From contig JAGKWX010000010.1 of the NCBI GenBank assembly GCA_021151585.1, forward strand, positions 1-54,288: 54,288 bases of DNA. Direction: 5' to 3'. The stretch is from Alphaproteobacteria bacterium (GTDB lineage: Bacteria; Pseudomonadota; Gammaproteobacteria; JAGOUN01). The notes under the pieces were generated by a model. That model saw nothing but the letters and a program-made list of their open reading frames with translations. It searched no databases and was not told the DNA's origin. Shown piece by piece: positions 1-7,417 of the stretch; the first letter of the stretch is position 1, and each line of letters starts with the position of its first letter. The position numbers were made by a program, and so were the translations under genes.

Positions 1-1100
1 CGCCTCACAGACGGCTGTGCATCGCGCAGGATTAAGATTTATTAAAACCGTACCAAAATCGCTGGCATCTTCAATGAGCGATGGAAGCTGTGCCTTCATC
101 GCCTCACAGACCGCTTTGCATTGCGCAAGATTAAGATTTCTTAAAACAGCGTTAAAATCGCTGGCATTTTTAATCAGCGATGAAAGCTGTGCCTGCATCG
201 CCTCATAGACGGCTGTGGATTGCTCAGCACTAAGATGCCATAAGACATAATAAAAATCGATGGCATCTTTAATGAGCGATGGAAGCTGTGCCTGCATCGC
301 CTCACAGACGGCTGTGCATTGCGCAGAATTAAGATTGCTTAAAACTGTACCAAAATCGCTGGCATCTTTAATGAGCGATGGAAGCTGTGCCTGCATCGCC
401 TCACAGACGGCTGTGCATTGCTCAGCACTAAGACGCGTTAAAACATAATAAAAAGCGCCGGCATTTTTAATCAGCGATGGAAGCTGTTCCTCCATCGCCT
501 CACAGACGGCTGTGCATTGCGCAGGATTAAGATTTCTTAAAACCGTAGCAAAATCCTCGGTATTTTTAATGAGGGATGGAAGCTGTGCCTTCATCGCTTC
601 ACAGACGGCTGTGCATTGCGCAGCACTAAGATACCCTAAAACCCGACGAAAACCCAATGCATTTTTAATCAGCGATGGGAGCTGTGCCTTCATCGCCTCA
701 TAGACGGCTGCGCATTGCTCAGCACTAAGATAACATAAAACATCACAAAAATTGCTGGCATCTTTAATGAGCGATGGAAGCTGTGCCTGCATCGCCTCAT
801 AGACGGCTGTGCATTGCTCAGCACTAAGATACCATAAAACATCACAAAAATCGCTGGCATCTTTAATGAGCGATGGAAGCTGTGCCTGCATCGCCTCATA
901 GACGGCTGTGCATTGCTCAGCACTAAGATAGCATAAAACATCATAAAAATCGCTGGCATCTTTAATGAGCGATGGAAGCTGTGCCTGCATCGCCTCACAG
1001 ACGGCTGTGCATTGCTCAGCGCTAAGATAACATAAAACATCACAAAAATCGCTGGCATGTTTAATGAGCGATGGAAGCTGTGCCTGCAACCCCTCACAAG
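1..1100 (-). repeat. 99-bp tandem repeats, at least 11 units
   Basis: The motif GATGGAAGCTGTGCC (plus-strand sense, with small variants) recurs every 99 bp at about 80, 179, 278, 377, 476, 575, 674, 773, 872, 971 and 1070. The period is an exact multiple of three and the array is in frame with the reverse-strand coding region, so it encodes 33-residue protein repeats. The array continues past the left edge. Confidence 0.97.
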
Positions 1101-2901
1101 TAGCCCTGATTTTTTCAGGCAATAAGGAGACCAGTAAAGTGCTCACCGATTCAGCACGACGGGTTGTCAATAAATCACGCGATAATGATTCCCCTAAAAC
1201 CTCAAAAAATACCCGAATGTTTCCTGCCGGTAAGCTGTGAAGAAACCAGACTAATGATTCCATCGAGGACAATTGCCCTAATACCTCCTGGCGAAGATTT
1301 TCACTCTCTCTGAGTAAATGCCGCATTTCATCCGGCTTAAAAAAAACAAACAAGGTTAAATCCTGCTCCGAATCAATACCTAAAGAAACGTTTAGCGCCT
1401 TCAACAGGGCCTCTGTCACCCCTAATGTATCAGCTCCCGTATACGCCTTTTCACACAACGCCGTTTCGAGTGATTGACGGAATGCTTCCAGCTCTTCTTC
1501 CGCTTTTTGAAACGCTGCATCTTTCTTATGCCCTGAAAGCGTAATGCTGTTCAATATCGCTTTATGCGTTTCAATCAACGAGAGTAATGCAGAACGGTGA
1601 TTGGCAACACACGTCTTAACACCCTCTCTTGCTGGACGATTGGTATGGTCAATTAACTGGGTCTTAATCAGCTCTAAGGTCGCCCTAACCGACTCAGGGA
1701 CTAATGTTTCGTCCACTAACGCATAATAATTAAAAAATTCAATCAACACCGAATAAACGCCACCGGCGGCATTCTCTTCGGTACCAATCCCGCCATGAGC
1801 ACCATAAAGACTAAAATTTTGACATAATAACGTTAATCGACCTAAAAGCGTGTCTTTATTCCGCGCGATTAAATCATAACGGTCTTTATGCTCACGTAAA
1901 CCCCGCGTCCACTCGCTGTGATGCCATAAACGCCTCCAGTCATCCGCTGTTATCACCATGCCGCTGCTATCATTGTCTGCTAAACCATCATAATAAGGAT
2001 TCGCATAACCACCAGCTACATAAAGCTTAGGCGTTTTTTTCACACATAACGACACCGGCAGTAAATAACGCTGAGTATGATTTAAAATGTGCGTCTTTAC
2101 TACCTCGCTTAACGAAATGTCACCTAAGTTCGGGTATGATTCTGTGTCACTCTCAACACGAACACCCGGCATCAAAAGCGCAATCGCTGATTTATCGGCA
2201 CTCCTTAATGTCTCCGCTATCTGTATTAAAACCTTGGTAATCGGGTGCGTCGGTAGCGCCGTATAACTCAGTTTCGTCCCCTTGACCAATGACCAGTTCG
2301 TCGCTAAGTATTCTACTAAAGCCTCCCTTAAATCGTTCCCATTCGTGTTGGCCACTAAAAACGCTATCTCTTCATAAACCTTCTTTCGGTAAGCATTCAG
2401 CAACTGCTGATTAAAATGAACATAATCCGCTTCTGCTCTCGTTTCATTCCCCCCACCCACCAGTTGCTCTCGACGTACCGCGTCCGCCTCACGTTCTTCA
2501 ATTGTTGATAAAAATAATGAAACACTACCCGCTAAAACCTCATCAGAACGCCACCTCATCAGACTCGACAGTATCTCTTCGTAAGCCTCTTTATTCATGA
2601 GCTTAATCGGTGACGCTGACTCAAAACGCTCTTTGGAGCAGTGAACCCAACCTATTGTTCCATTGTTAATCGTAGCTTTCGCTATAACAGCATGGTTCGA
2701 TGCGTCATAAAAAACACGATACACCTGACTATCTTTCCCCACCAAAACAAGGCGATTCTCCTCATCTATCCCTTGGCTAAAATGGATATCACCCTCAATC
2801 TTACCTTGGACACCCAGTGAAAGTGATTTCCTTTCCCATTGACCGCATTGCTTTCCTGAAGCATCCAACATTTCACTATAAATCGTTATATGTAACGACA
2901 T
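1..2901 (-). CDS. Giant 33-residue tandem-repeat protein, partial (3' end beyond left edge)
   Basis: Reading the reverse strand from the ATG at 2901, the frame stays open for about 967 codons to the window edge, so the protein is incomplete. An in-frame TAG lies five codons before the ATG, so this ATG is the most upstream one possible; a weak AGAGAAAG precedes it. Residues 1-600 (approx.) are soluble-looking, with no signal peptide or membrane segment and no family I recognise. From about residue 603 there are eleven visible repeats of 33 residues with a core like LSAEQCTAVCEAM then AQLPSLIKDASDF, each predicted as two helices, so an alpha-solenoid is likely. Large repeat proteins are common among secreted effectors of intracellular gammaproteobacteria; that role here is inference only. 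Certain: the long frame and the repeats. Unknown: function, full length and secretion route. Confidence 0.85.
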   Translation of the reverse strand, partial: MSLHITIYSEMLDASGKQCGQWERKSLSLGVQGKIEGDIHFSQGIDEENRLVLVGKDSQVYRVFYDASNHAVIAKATINNGTIGWVHCSKERFESASPIKLMNKEAYEEILSSLMRWRSDEVLAGSVSLFLSTIEEREADAVRREQLVGGGNETRAEADYVHFNQQLLNAYRKKVYEEIAFLVANTNGNDLREALVEYLATNWSLVKGTKLSYTALPTHPITKVLIQIAETLRSADKSAIALLMPGVRVESDTESYPNLGDISLSEVVKTHILNHTQRYLLPVSLCVKKTPKLYVAGGYANPYYDGLADNDSSGMVITADDWRRLWHHSEWTRGLREHKDRYDLIARNKDTLLGRLTLLCQNFSLYGAHGGIGTEENAAGGVYSVLIEFFNYYALVDETLVPESVRATLELIKTQLIDHTNRPAREGVKTCVANHRSALLSLIETHKAILNSITLSGHKKDAAFQKAEEELEAFRQSLETALCEKAYTGADTLGVTEALLKALNVSLGIDSEQDLTLFVFFKPDEMRHLLRESENLRQEVLGQLSSMESLVWFLHSLPAGNIRVFFEVLGESLSRDLLTTRRAESVSTLLVSLLPEKIRATCEGLQAQLPSLIKHASDFCDVLCYLSAEQCTAVCEAMQAQLPSLIKDASDFYDVLCYLSAEQCTAVYEAMQAQLPSLIKDASDFCDVLWYLSAEQCTAVYEAMQAQLPSLIKDASNFCDVLCYLSAEQCAAVYEAMKAQLPSLIKNALGFRRVLGYLSAAQCTAVCEAMKAQLPSLIKNTEDFATVLRNLNPAQCTAVCEAMEEQLPSLIKNAGAFYYVLTRLSAEQCTAVCEAMQAQLPSLIKDASDFGTVLSNLNSAQCTAVCEAMQAQLPSLIKDAIDFYYVLWHLSAEQSTAVYEAMQAQLSSLIKNASDFNAVLRNLNLAQCKAVCEAMKAQLPSLIEDASDFGTVLINLNPARCTAVCEA

Positions 2902-2931
2902 TGACAACTTTCTCTAATCTCTAATACGTCT

Positions 2932-2941
2932 ATGATATCAT
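2932..2941. promoter_or_regulatory. Perfect 10-bp palindrome upstream of the repeat-protein gene
   Basis: ATGATATCAT is self-complementary and lies about 30 bp upstream of the start codon at 2901, where an operator could sit. No convincing -35/-10 pair was found, so this is only a candidate site. Confidence 0.2.
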
Positions 2942-3053
2942 CGTAACACCCAATGATTAAGATAAGATTAAAAAAAACGGCACCGGGGCACCGTCACTTT
3001 GTACCGGACATTTTTTTGAAACCCCTTAAGATTGTTGATGACAATAGCGACGG

Positions 3054-3108
3054 AGACCCTTCGCCCGCTGGCGGGAGAAGGTGGTCGACAGGCCGGATGA
3101 GGGTGGAT
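3054..3108. repeat. GC-rich palindromic interspersed repeat
   Basis: A GC-rich block in an AT-rich intergenic region (2902-3201) contains the inverted pair CCCGC/GCGGG around positions 3063-3074, flanked by CCCTTCG and GAGAAGG, then GGCCGGATGAGGG. It looks like a REP-type mobile palindrome, not a gene. The 64-codon frame across it has no recognisable product. Confidence 0.5.
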
Positions 3109-3149
3109 CAAAAGAATATTTTCTTTTTACAGATCCATAAATATTAAAG

Positions 3150-3221
3150 AACTCGCTGAATTACCTTAAAATCCACATTTTTTTCTGGCGAGAAAAGAGA
3201 TATGGACAGGATCAGCGAGTT
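3150..3221. promoter_or_regulatory. Inverted repeat enclosing the transposase start codon
   Basis: AACTCGCTGA at 3150-3159 is perfectly complementary to TCAGCGAGTT at 3212-3221, and the transposase ATG at 3202 lies in between. Any transcript entering from outside the element could fold this stem and hide the ribosome binding site. IS10 and IS50 are known to protect themselves from read-through expression this way; its use here is inference. Confidence 0.45.
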
Positions 3222-3627
3222 GAAAGCTATTTTAGGAAAAAAATTTGCTTGGAACAAGGCCCGACTGGATTGTTTTTGTCGAATGTTACTAGCACTTTTC
3301 AAAGTAAGGACTGTGAATTTAAGTGAAATAGCGGTGGGTTTTGAAGGATCTGCTTTAGTAGATTCACGTTACAAGCGAGTTTATCGTTTTTTCAGACAAT
3401 TTGAATGGGATTATGGTGTTCTGGCAAATTGGATCGTCGAACAATTTACGTTGCCTGAAAAATACTATGTTACTATCGATAGAACCAATTGGTTCTGGGG
3501 CAAAGGAAAAATTAATATTCTCACTGTAGCGATTGCTTATGAAGGAATAGCGATTCCTGTGCTGTGGCAAGCGTTGGATAAAGCAGGCAATGCCAGTGCT
3601 CGGTTACCCCCCCCTTTTTTTAATTGA
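3202..3627 (+). pseudogene. Truncated IS4-family transposase
   Basis: The first 130 or so residues resemble the N-terminal half of IS4-type DDE transposases: a helical N-terminus, a segment ending in YKRVYRFFRQF, and then YVTIDRTNW, which carries the first catalytic aspartate. After the NASARL stretch the frame runs into a C8/T7 homopolymer region and stops at 141 residues. The remaining catalytic aspartate and glutamate are absent, so the protein cannot be an active transposase. No continuation was recognised between 3628 and 3724. It is a decayed mobile element between the repeat-protein gene and phhB. Confidence 0.8.
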
Positions 3628-3724
3628 CTCCTAGTTTATCAAATTTACGTGTCTACTAAAGCGGGGGAAGAGCAGTCAGATGGCTGTCATGTTCACTGGA
3701 CTATGCCGAAATTCATGAAGATAG

Positions 3725-4060
3725 TTATGATAACAAGCCGTCCACTTTTGCTGCGCAAATAAAATCATTTTCAGATAATCCGCTAATTGCGTGAGTGCTA
3801 AATCGAACAATAACGTTGTTGTAGTGGACTTCTAAGTCCGGATGATGTTTTTCTTGGTGTGCTATAAACGCAATGGCATTAGTAAAAGCCATCACCTGAT
3901 AGTAATTTTTAAAGTCAAACTTTTTATTAATTTCTGTGTAATTAGGGTTGGTTAACCAGCCTTGCAGTTGTGGTAAATAATTTTCCACTTGTTCAGGTGT
4001 TAACATGGAGACGCCGCCTTCACAAGGGACACAGTTTTTATTTGATAAATCGCAAACCAT
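3725..4060 (-). CDS. phhB: Pterin-4a-carbinolamine dehydratase
   Basis: This 111-residue protein dehydrates the 4a-hydroxy-tetrahydropterin produced by phenylalanine hydroxylase so that the cofactor can be recycled. The family signature is visible in HQEKHHPDLEVHYNNV near residues 68-83, with the paired histidines and the downstream histidine expected in the active site, and the length is normal. The N-terminus has three cysteines (residues 3, 10 and 13) before the conserved LTPEQV start of the domain, so an internal start at the Met before LTPEQ is also possible. The gene lies 11 bp downstream of phhA on the same strand and was probably co-transcribed with it. Confidence 0.93.
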   Translation of the reverse strand: MVCDLSNKNCVPCEGGVSMLTPEQVENYLPQLQGWLTNPNYTEINKKFDFKNYYQVMAFTNAIAFIAHQEKHHPDLEVHYNNVIVRFSTHAISGLSENDFICAAKVDGLLS

Positions 4061-4071
4061 TTTTTTCTTCC

Positions 4072-4887
4072 TTATGTTGGATATTCTTCGACGTTGCTTG
4101 GCTTATCTTTTACTAATGATGGATGCCAAGCAAAATCGCCTTTTGCTAATGCTTGTTCTAAATAATGATTTAAATCTACTTCCATTAGTTTGTACAAATC
4201 CGCAAAAGACTCCAGATAATAGTAAATTGGCTGCATTACATCATAACGATAAGGGGTGCGCAAAACATCTTCTAATACAAATGGTCGGCGCTCAGGAATA
4301 TCACTTTCTACTGAGTAAATTGTTTCGCCTGGTGATGATAAAATGCCGCCGCCATAAATCCTCCAGCCTGAAGATGTTTTGAACAAACCAAATTCAATAG
4401 TAAACCAAAATAATCGCAATAATAAACGACGTTTTTCTTTTGATGTTTGCTTGAGCGCATACCGTGCATACCATTCCACAAAATCAGCATAAGCCTGGTT
4501 AGTTAGTAAGGTGCAATGTCCAAAATATTCATGAAACAAATCGGGTTCTTTTAAATAATCAAAATCTTCTGGTCGCCGGATAAAGGTGGCCACTGGAAAT
4601 CGGCATGATTGTAGTAGGGAATAAAATTCATCACTTTGAATCAGGGCAGGCACAGGTTGAACACCCCAGCCAGTTATTGCACCTAATTGTTTATTGATCG
4701 CGTGACATTGAGGAATGTGATCCGGTGAAAAGGCTATTTTATCTAATCCAGCCATAAACTCATCGCAGGCTCGATTGTTGACTATCTCTTGTTGTCTCGC
4801 GTATAGACGTTGCCAAGTTCTGTGCTCAATATCATCAAATTCCACGATGCCGTGAGAGTTGGGCGTCTTTGCTATGTAATGACTCAT
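4072..4887 (-). CDS. phhA: Phenylalanine-4-hydroxylase
   Basis: Converts phenylalanine to tyrosine with O2, Fe(II) and a reduced pterin. At 271 residues it has the usual size of bacterial monodomain enzymes, with no ACT regulatory domain. The iron ligands are recognisable: His119 and His124 in the motif DLFHEYFGHC, and Glu165 in WFTIEFG. The GWGVQPVPALI segment and the SSPGETIYSV region, both conserved in aromatic amino acid hydroxylases, are also present. It is the first gene of a two-gene unit with phhB. In gammaproteobacteria the pterin is usually tetrahydromonapterin made from the folate branch; folate genes lie about 38 kb away in this window, but I see no direct link. Confidence 0.95.
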   Translation of the reverse strand: MSHYIAKTPNSHGIVEFDDIEHRTWQRLYARQQEIVNNRACDEFMAGLDKIAFSPDHIPQCHAINKQLGAITGWGVQPVPALIQSDEFYSLLQSCRFPVATFIRRPEDFDYLKEPDLFHEYFGHCTLLTNQAYADFVEWYARYALKQTSKEKRRLLLRLFWFTIEFGLFKTSSGWRIYGGGILSSPGETIYSVESDIPERRPFVLEDVLRTPYRYDVMQPIYYYLESFADLYKLMEVDLNHYLEQALAKGDFAWHPSLVKDKPSNVEEYPT

Positions 4888-5085
4888 AATGTATGTGGTT
4901 AAGCTTATTCACTACCATTCTAACTGTGGAGTCTGGGTTAAATCAATAAATTATGGTGATCCTAGTGTGTCGAATCAGTTTGTTTATTTACTTTTGCCTT
5001 ATATCGCGCCAGTGTTAAACCGGGGTAAGATGCTGTAACATTGTATGACTATTTTATTAACAGTAAATAATCAGTGTCTGCGCCC

Positions 5086-5115
5086 TTTACTTATTAAGAA
5101 TTCCTTAAGTATAAT
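5086..5115 (+). promoter_or_regulatory. Candidate promoter and operator of the pilus operon
   Basis: TATAAT at 5110-5115 is a perfect -10 box. A weak -35 (TTTACT, 5086-5091) lies 18 bp upstream. The spacer holds the inverted repeat TTAAG-AATTC-CTTAA (5094-5108), placed where a bound regulator would block polymerase. The first pilus gene starts 65 bp downstream. Confidence 0.45.
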
Positions 5116-5179
5116 CGAAAGAGGTGTATAAATTTCTATATACTTTTCGTTAGTCGATTCGGCTTTTGTTGATCAAAAT

Positions 5180-5839
5180 ATGAGGTCACTTGTGAGAATA
5201 AGCAAAAACTTTAGAAATTGTTGCTTCCGTTTAAGTGCATTTATGCTGGCAGCATGTTTGCAATGTTATGCTTATGCCGGTTTTGCGGTAAATAACAGCG
5301 TGAGCGATGATGCAGCGAACATTTATGAAAGTGCCACCACTTTGGTGCCAAAATCAGTGTCTAAGGACCAGGCTCTGGAATTTTATGCCCAAAACAAAAA
5401 TAAATACACTGTCATTTTTGCCTATGATTTGACTATGGGAGCAGAGAAAACGCTAGCGGATGCCTCAGAATCGAGCGCTTTTTGCATTAATCCCTATACT
5501 TTCAAAATTGGTGTTGCCAACAAAGCAAAAGATGCGTTAGCCTTGACTCAGAGCAAGCCTCAGGTGTTTTATGCCATTGAGGGCGAGTCGCTTAGTGCTA
5601 CGATTAAGCGTTGGGCAGAAAGTCAAGGTTATGTTACGAAATGGACGGCGCCCGATGATTTTACCATTCTTTTCTCTCATGTTTTTTATGGGTCTTTTCA
5701 ACAATCTCTCAATGAATTATTGCGCAGCATTTCATTTTCTAGTGATGGATTTGCTGTAAAAGCGGTAATTATGAAAAATGGTGTGGTTCTAATTAAACCG
5801 AATGAATATCAAGCACAGCCAGTGACAGGTGTTTTTTAA
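5180..5839 (+). CDS. TcpQ/PilL-like type IVb pilus assembly protein
   Basis: 219 residues with a likely signal peptide (hydrophobic core about residues 17-32, ending in CYAYAGF). The C-terminal 90 residues match the style of the TcpQ domain: a PQVFYAIEGESLSATIKRW segment followed by FTILFSHVFYGSFQQSLNELL. This domain occurs in Vibrio TcpQ and at the end of R64 PilL, proteins that help the secretin assemble. It is the first gene of the operon, 9 bp before pilN. It lacks the long N-terminal part of R64 PilL, so TcpQ-like is the safer label. Assignment rests on domain appearance plus position. Confidence 0.75.
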   Translation: MRSLVRISKNFRNCCFRLSAFMLAACLQCYAYAGFAVNNSVSDDAANIYESATTLVPKSVSKDQALEFYAQNKNKYTVIFAYDLTMGAEKTLADASESSAFCINPYTFKIGVANKAKDALALTQSKPQVFYAIEGESLSATIKRWAESQGYVTKWTAPDDFTILFSHVFYGSFQQSLNELLRSISFSSDGFAVKAVIMKNGVVLIKPNEYQAQPVTGVF

Positions 5840-5848
5840 GGAAAGGTA

Positions 5849-7414
5849 ATGATGAAGATGAGTCGATGGTTAAAAAATAGTTTTCTCCTATTGAGTGTGG
5901 CAAGCTTGCTTAGTTCTTGTGCTATACAGCAAAGCAATGATAAGTACGAAGATAAAATGATTCGTAAAACCAATAATATTTATAACAAAAATCGTGTGCA
6001 TAAGCCCGAGTCATTAGTTAGCACCAGTGATGAGATATTTCTTTCTGATCAACATTTCGTGATCGCGCCAAAACAGACTTTGCCTTCTGTTTTTAATCAA
6101 CATGTCGTCTATTCGACAGCACTCAATGAGACATTAGCTCAAACGGTTGCCAACATTTCTAAATTATCGCACGTGCCCATCGTGTTTGCGGATGATAAAA
6201 ATACACAAGCTGCAAGTAGTCAGGTGAATACGACGGGTGTAACGGTATATCAAGGAACATTGCAACAAGTTATTGGCCAATTAGCGACACGTTATGGGTT
6301 GTTTTGGAATTACGAGAAAAGTAAAGTTAAAATTTTCCTTTTAGAAACAAAAGTATATGCTTTAGATGCGCCTATCGGCTCTTTTTCCACAGATAGTAGT
6401 GTCAGTTCTACAAGTCAAACATCTCCTTCTGGCAATAGCAGTTCTTCTACTTCTTCTACTACGGTTGGTGGTACATCGGATATTAATCTTAAATATTCAG
6501 TCAAAGCCGATAGTCCTTGGAATGCAGCGCTAACAACACTGAAAGATATGTTGTCACCGGCAGGAAAAATTCAAGGAAATGCCGTTGAGGGTTACGTGGC
6601 TGTGACAGATAATCCCGATGTTCAGGAGAAAGTTGAAAATTATATTGAGAAAATTAATAAAAAAACTAATCAAAAAATTGCCGTGCGAGTCGATGTTTAT
6701 GATGTACAAACTAGCAATACGTCAGACTTTGGTGCTGATCTCAATATATTTGCGAATATTCTTTCTGGCGATAATCTGACGGTGAATACTAATCCTGGAG
6801 CTCAACTCAATCAAGATTTAAGCTCAAGTTTATCAACATTAACCATTTCAGGTGGCGGTGGTAGTACGCATCAGCAAATTTTAAGCGCTTTAAATACCTT
6901 GGGTAAAACATCTGTTGTGACTGGTGCAACAATTTATACTGTTAGTGGTCAGCCAGCACCGATACAAAGTGTTGAAGAGACAACGTATTTAGCCTCAAGT
7001 TCTACGACTATTACTCAAGATTCTTCACAAACAAGCTTGAATCCAGGGACAGTTGTGACTGGCTATAGCATGATGGTGACACCCAAAATTGAATCCAATA
7101 ATCAAGTCATGTTAATGTTGAATTTACAATTATCTACCTTGATTCGCATGCAAACATTAACTTCTGGCACGGATAGTTCTGCAAATAACAATACGATACA
7201 AGGGCCGGTTATTGATACGAAAAACTTTTTAGAGAGCATGGTGCTGCATAATGGCCAAAGTTTATTAATAGCTGGTTTTCAAGATGATAAGGCAAGTTCA
7301 AAAACAGGTTCGCCAGGTTCAATAGATTACTGGGCGCTGGGTGGTGGAAAATCAACAGCTAAAACAAAAACAACGACAGTGATTGTTGTCACTCCGTATA
7401 TTATTGGTGATTAA
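5849..7414 (+). CDS. pilN: PilN-type outer-membrane secretin lipoprotein
   Basis: 521 residues. The N-terminus is a lipoprotein signal with lipobox LLSSC (Cys24), followed by an N0/secretin-TonB-like domain, a Ser/Thr-rich linker at roughly residues 180-210, and a C-terminal secretin domain containing VTGYSMMVTPKIE and ending in the TTTVIVVTPYI strand. R64 PilN and Tcp TcpC are lipoprotein secretins of this layout, forming the outer-membrane pore through which the pilus emerges. Several ATGs lie in a row (5849, 5852, 5858) behind a GGAAAGG, so the exact start is uncertain by three codons. It lies between the TcpQ-like gene and pilO. Confidence 0.92.
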   Translation: MMKMSRWLKNSFLLLSVASLLSSCAIQQSNDKYEDKMIRKTNNIYNKNRVHKPESLVSTSDEIFLSDQHFVIAPKQTLPSVFNQHVVYSTALNETLAQTVANISKLSHVPIVFADDKNTQAASSQVNTTGVTVYQGTLQQVIGQLATRYGLFWNYEKSKVKIFLLETKVYALDAPIGSFSTDSSVSSTSQTSPSGNSSSSTSSTTVGGTSDINLKYSVKADSPWNAALTTLKDMLSPAGKIQGNAVEGYVAVTDNPDVQEKVENYIEKINKKTNQKIAVRVDVYDVQTSNTSDFGADLNIFANILSGDNLTVNTNPGAQLNQDLSSSLSTLTISGGGGSTHQQILSALNTLGKTSVVTGATIYTVSGQPAPIQSVEETTYLASSSTTITQDSSQTSLNPGTVVTGYSMMVTPKIESNNQVMLMLNLQLSTLIRMQTLTSGTDSSANNNTIQGPVIDTKNFLESMVLHNGQSLLIAGFQDDKASSKTGSPGSIDYWALGGGKSTAKTKTTTVIVVTPYIIGD

Positions 7415-7417
7415 TGC

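Noticed and set aside
690..1097. Reverse-strand 135-codon frame with repeated RCRHSFHRSLKMPAIF
   Set aside because: It is an off-phase reading of the 99-bp array. The competing frame is open over 2.9 kb with sensible composition, so this one is a shadow.
1..1100. CRISPR array
   Set aside because: The period is 99 bp, units are repeated over their entire length with no unique spacers, and they are coding.
1..1100. TALE DNA-binding repeats
   Set aside because: The L-S/T-x-E-Q start resembles TALE repeats and the length is close, but the positions 12-13 equivalent are constant and the rest does not match. Only an analogy is justified.
2953..3147. 64-codon forward ORF
   Set aside because: It crosses the GC-rich palindrome, has no ribosome binding site and no protein-like pattern.
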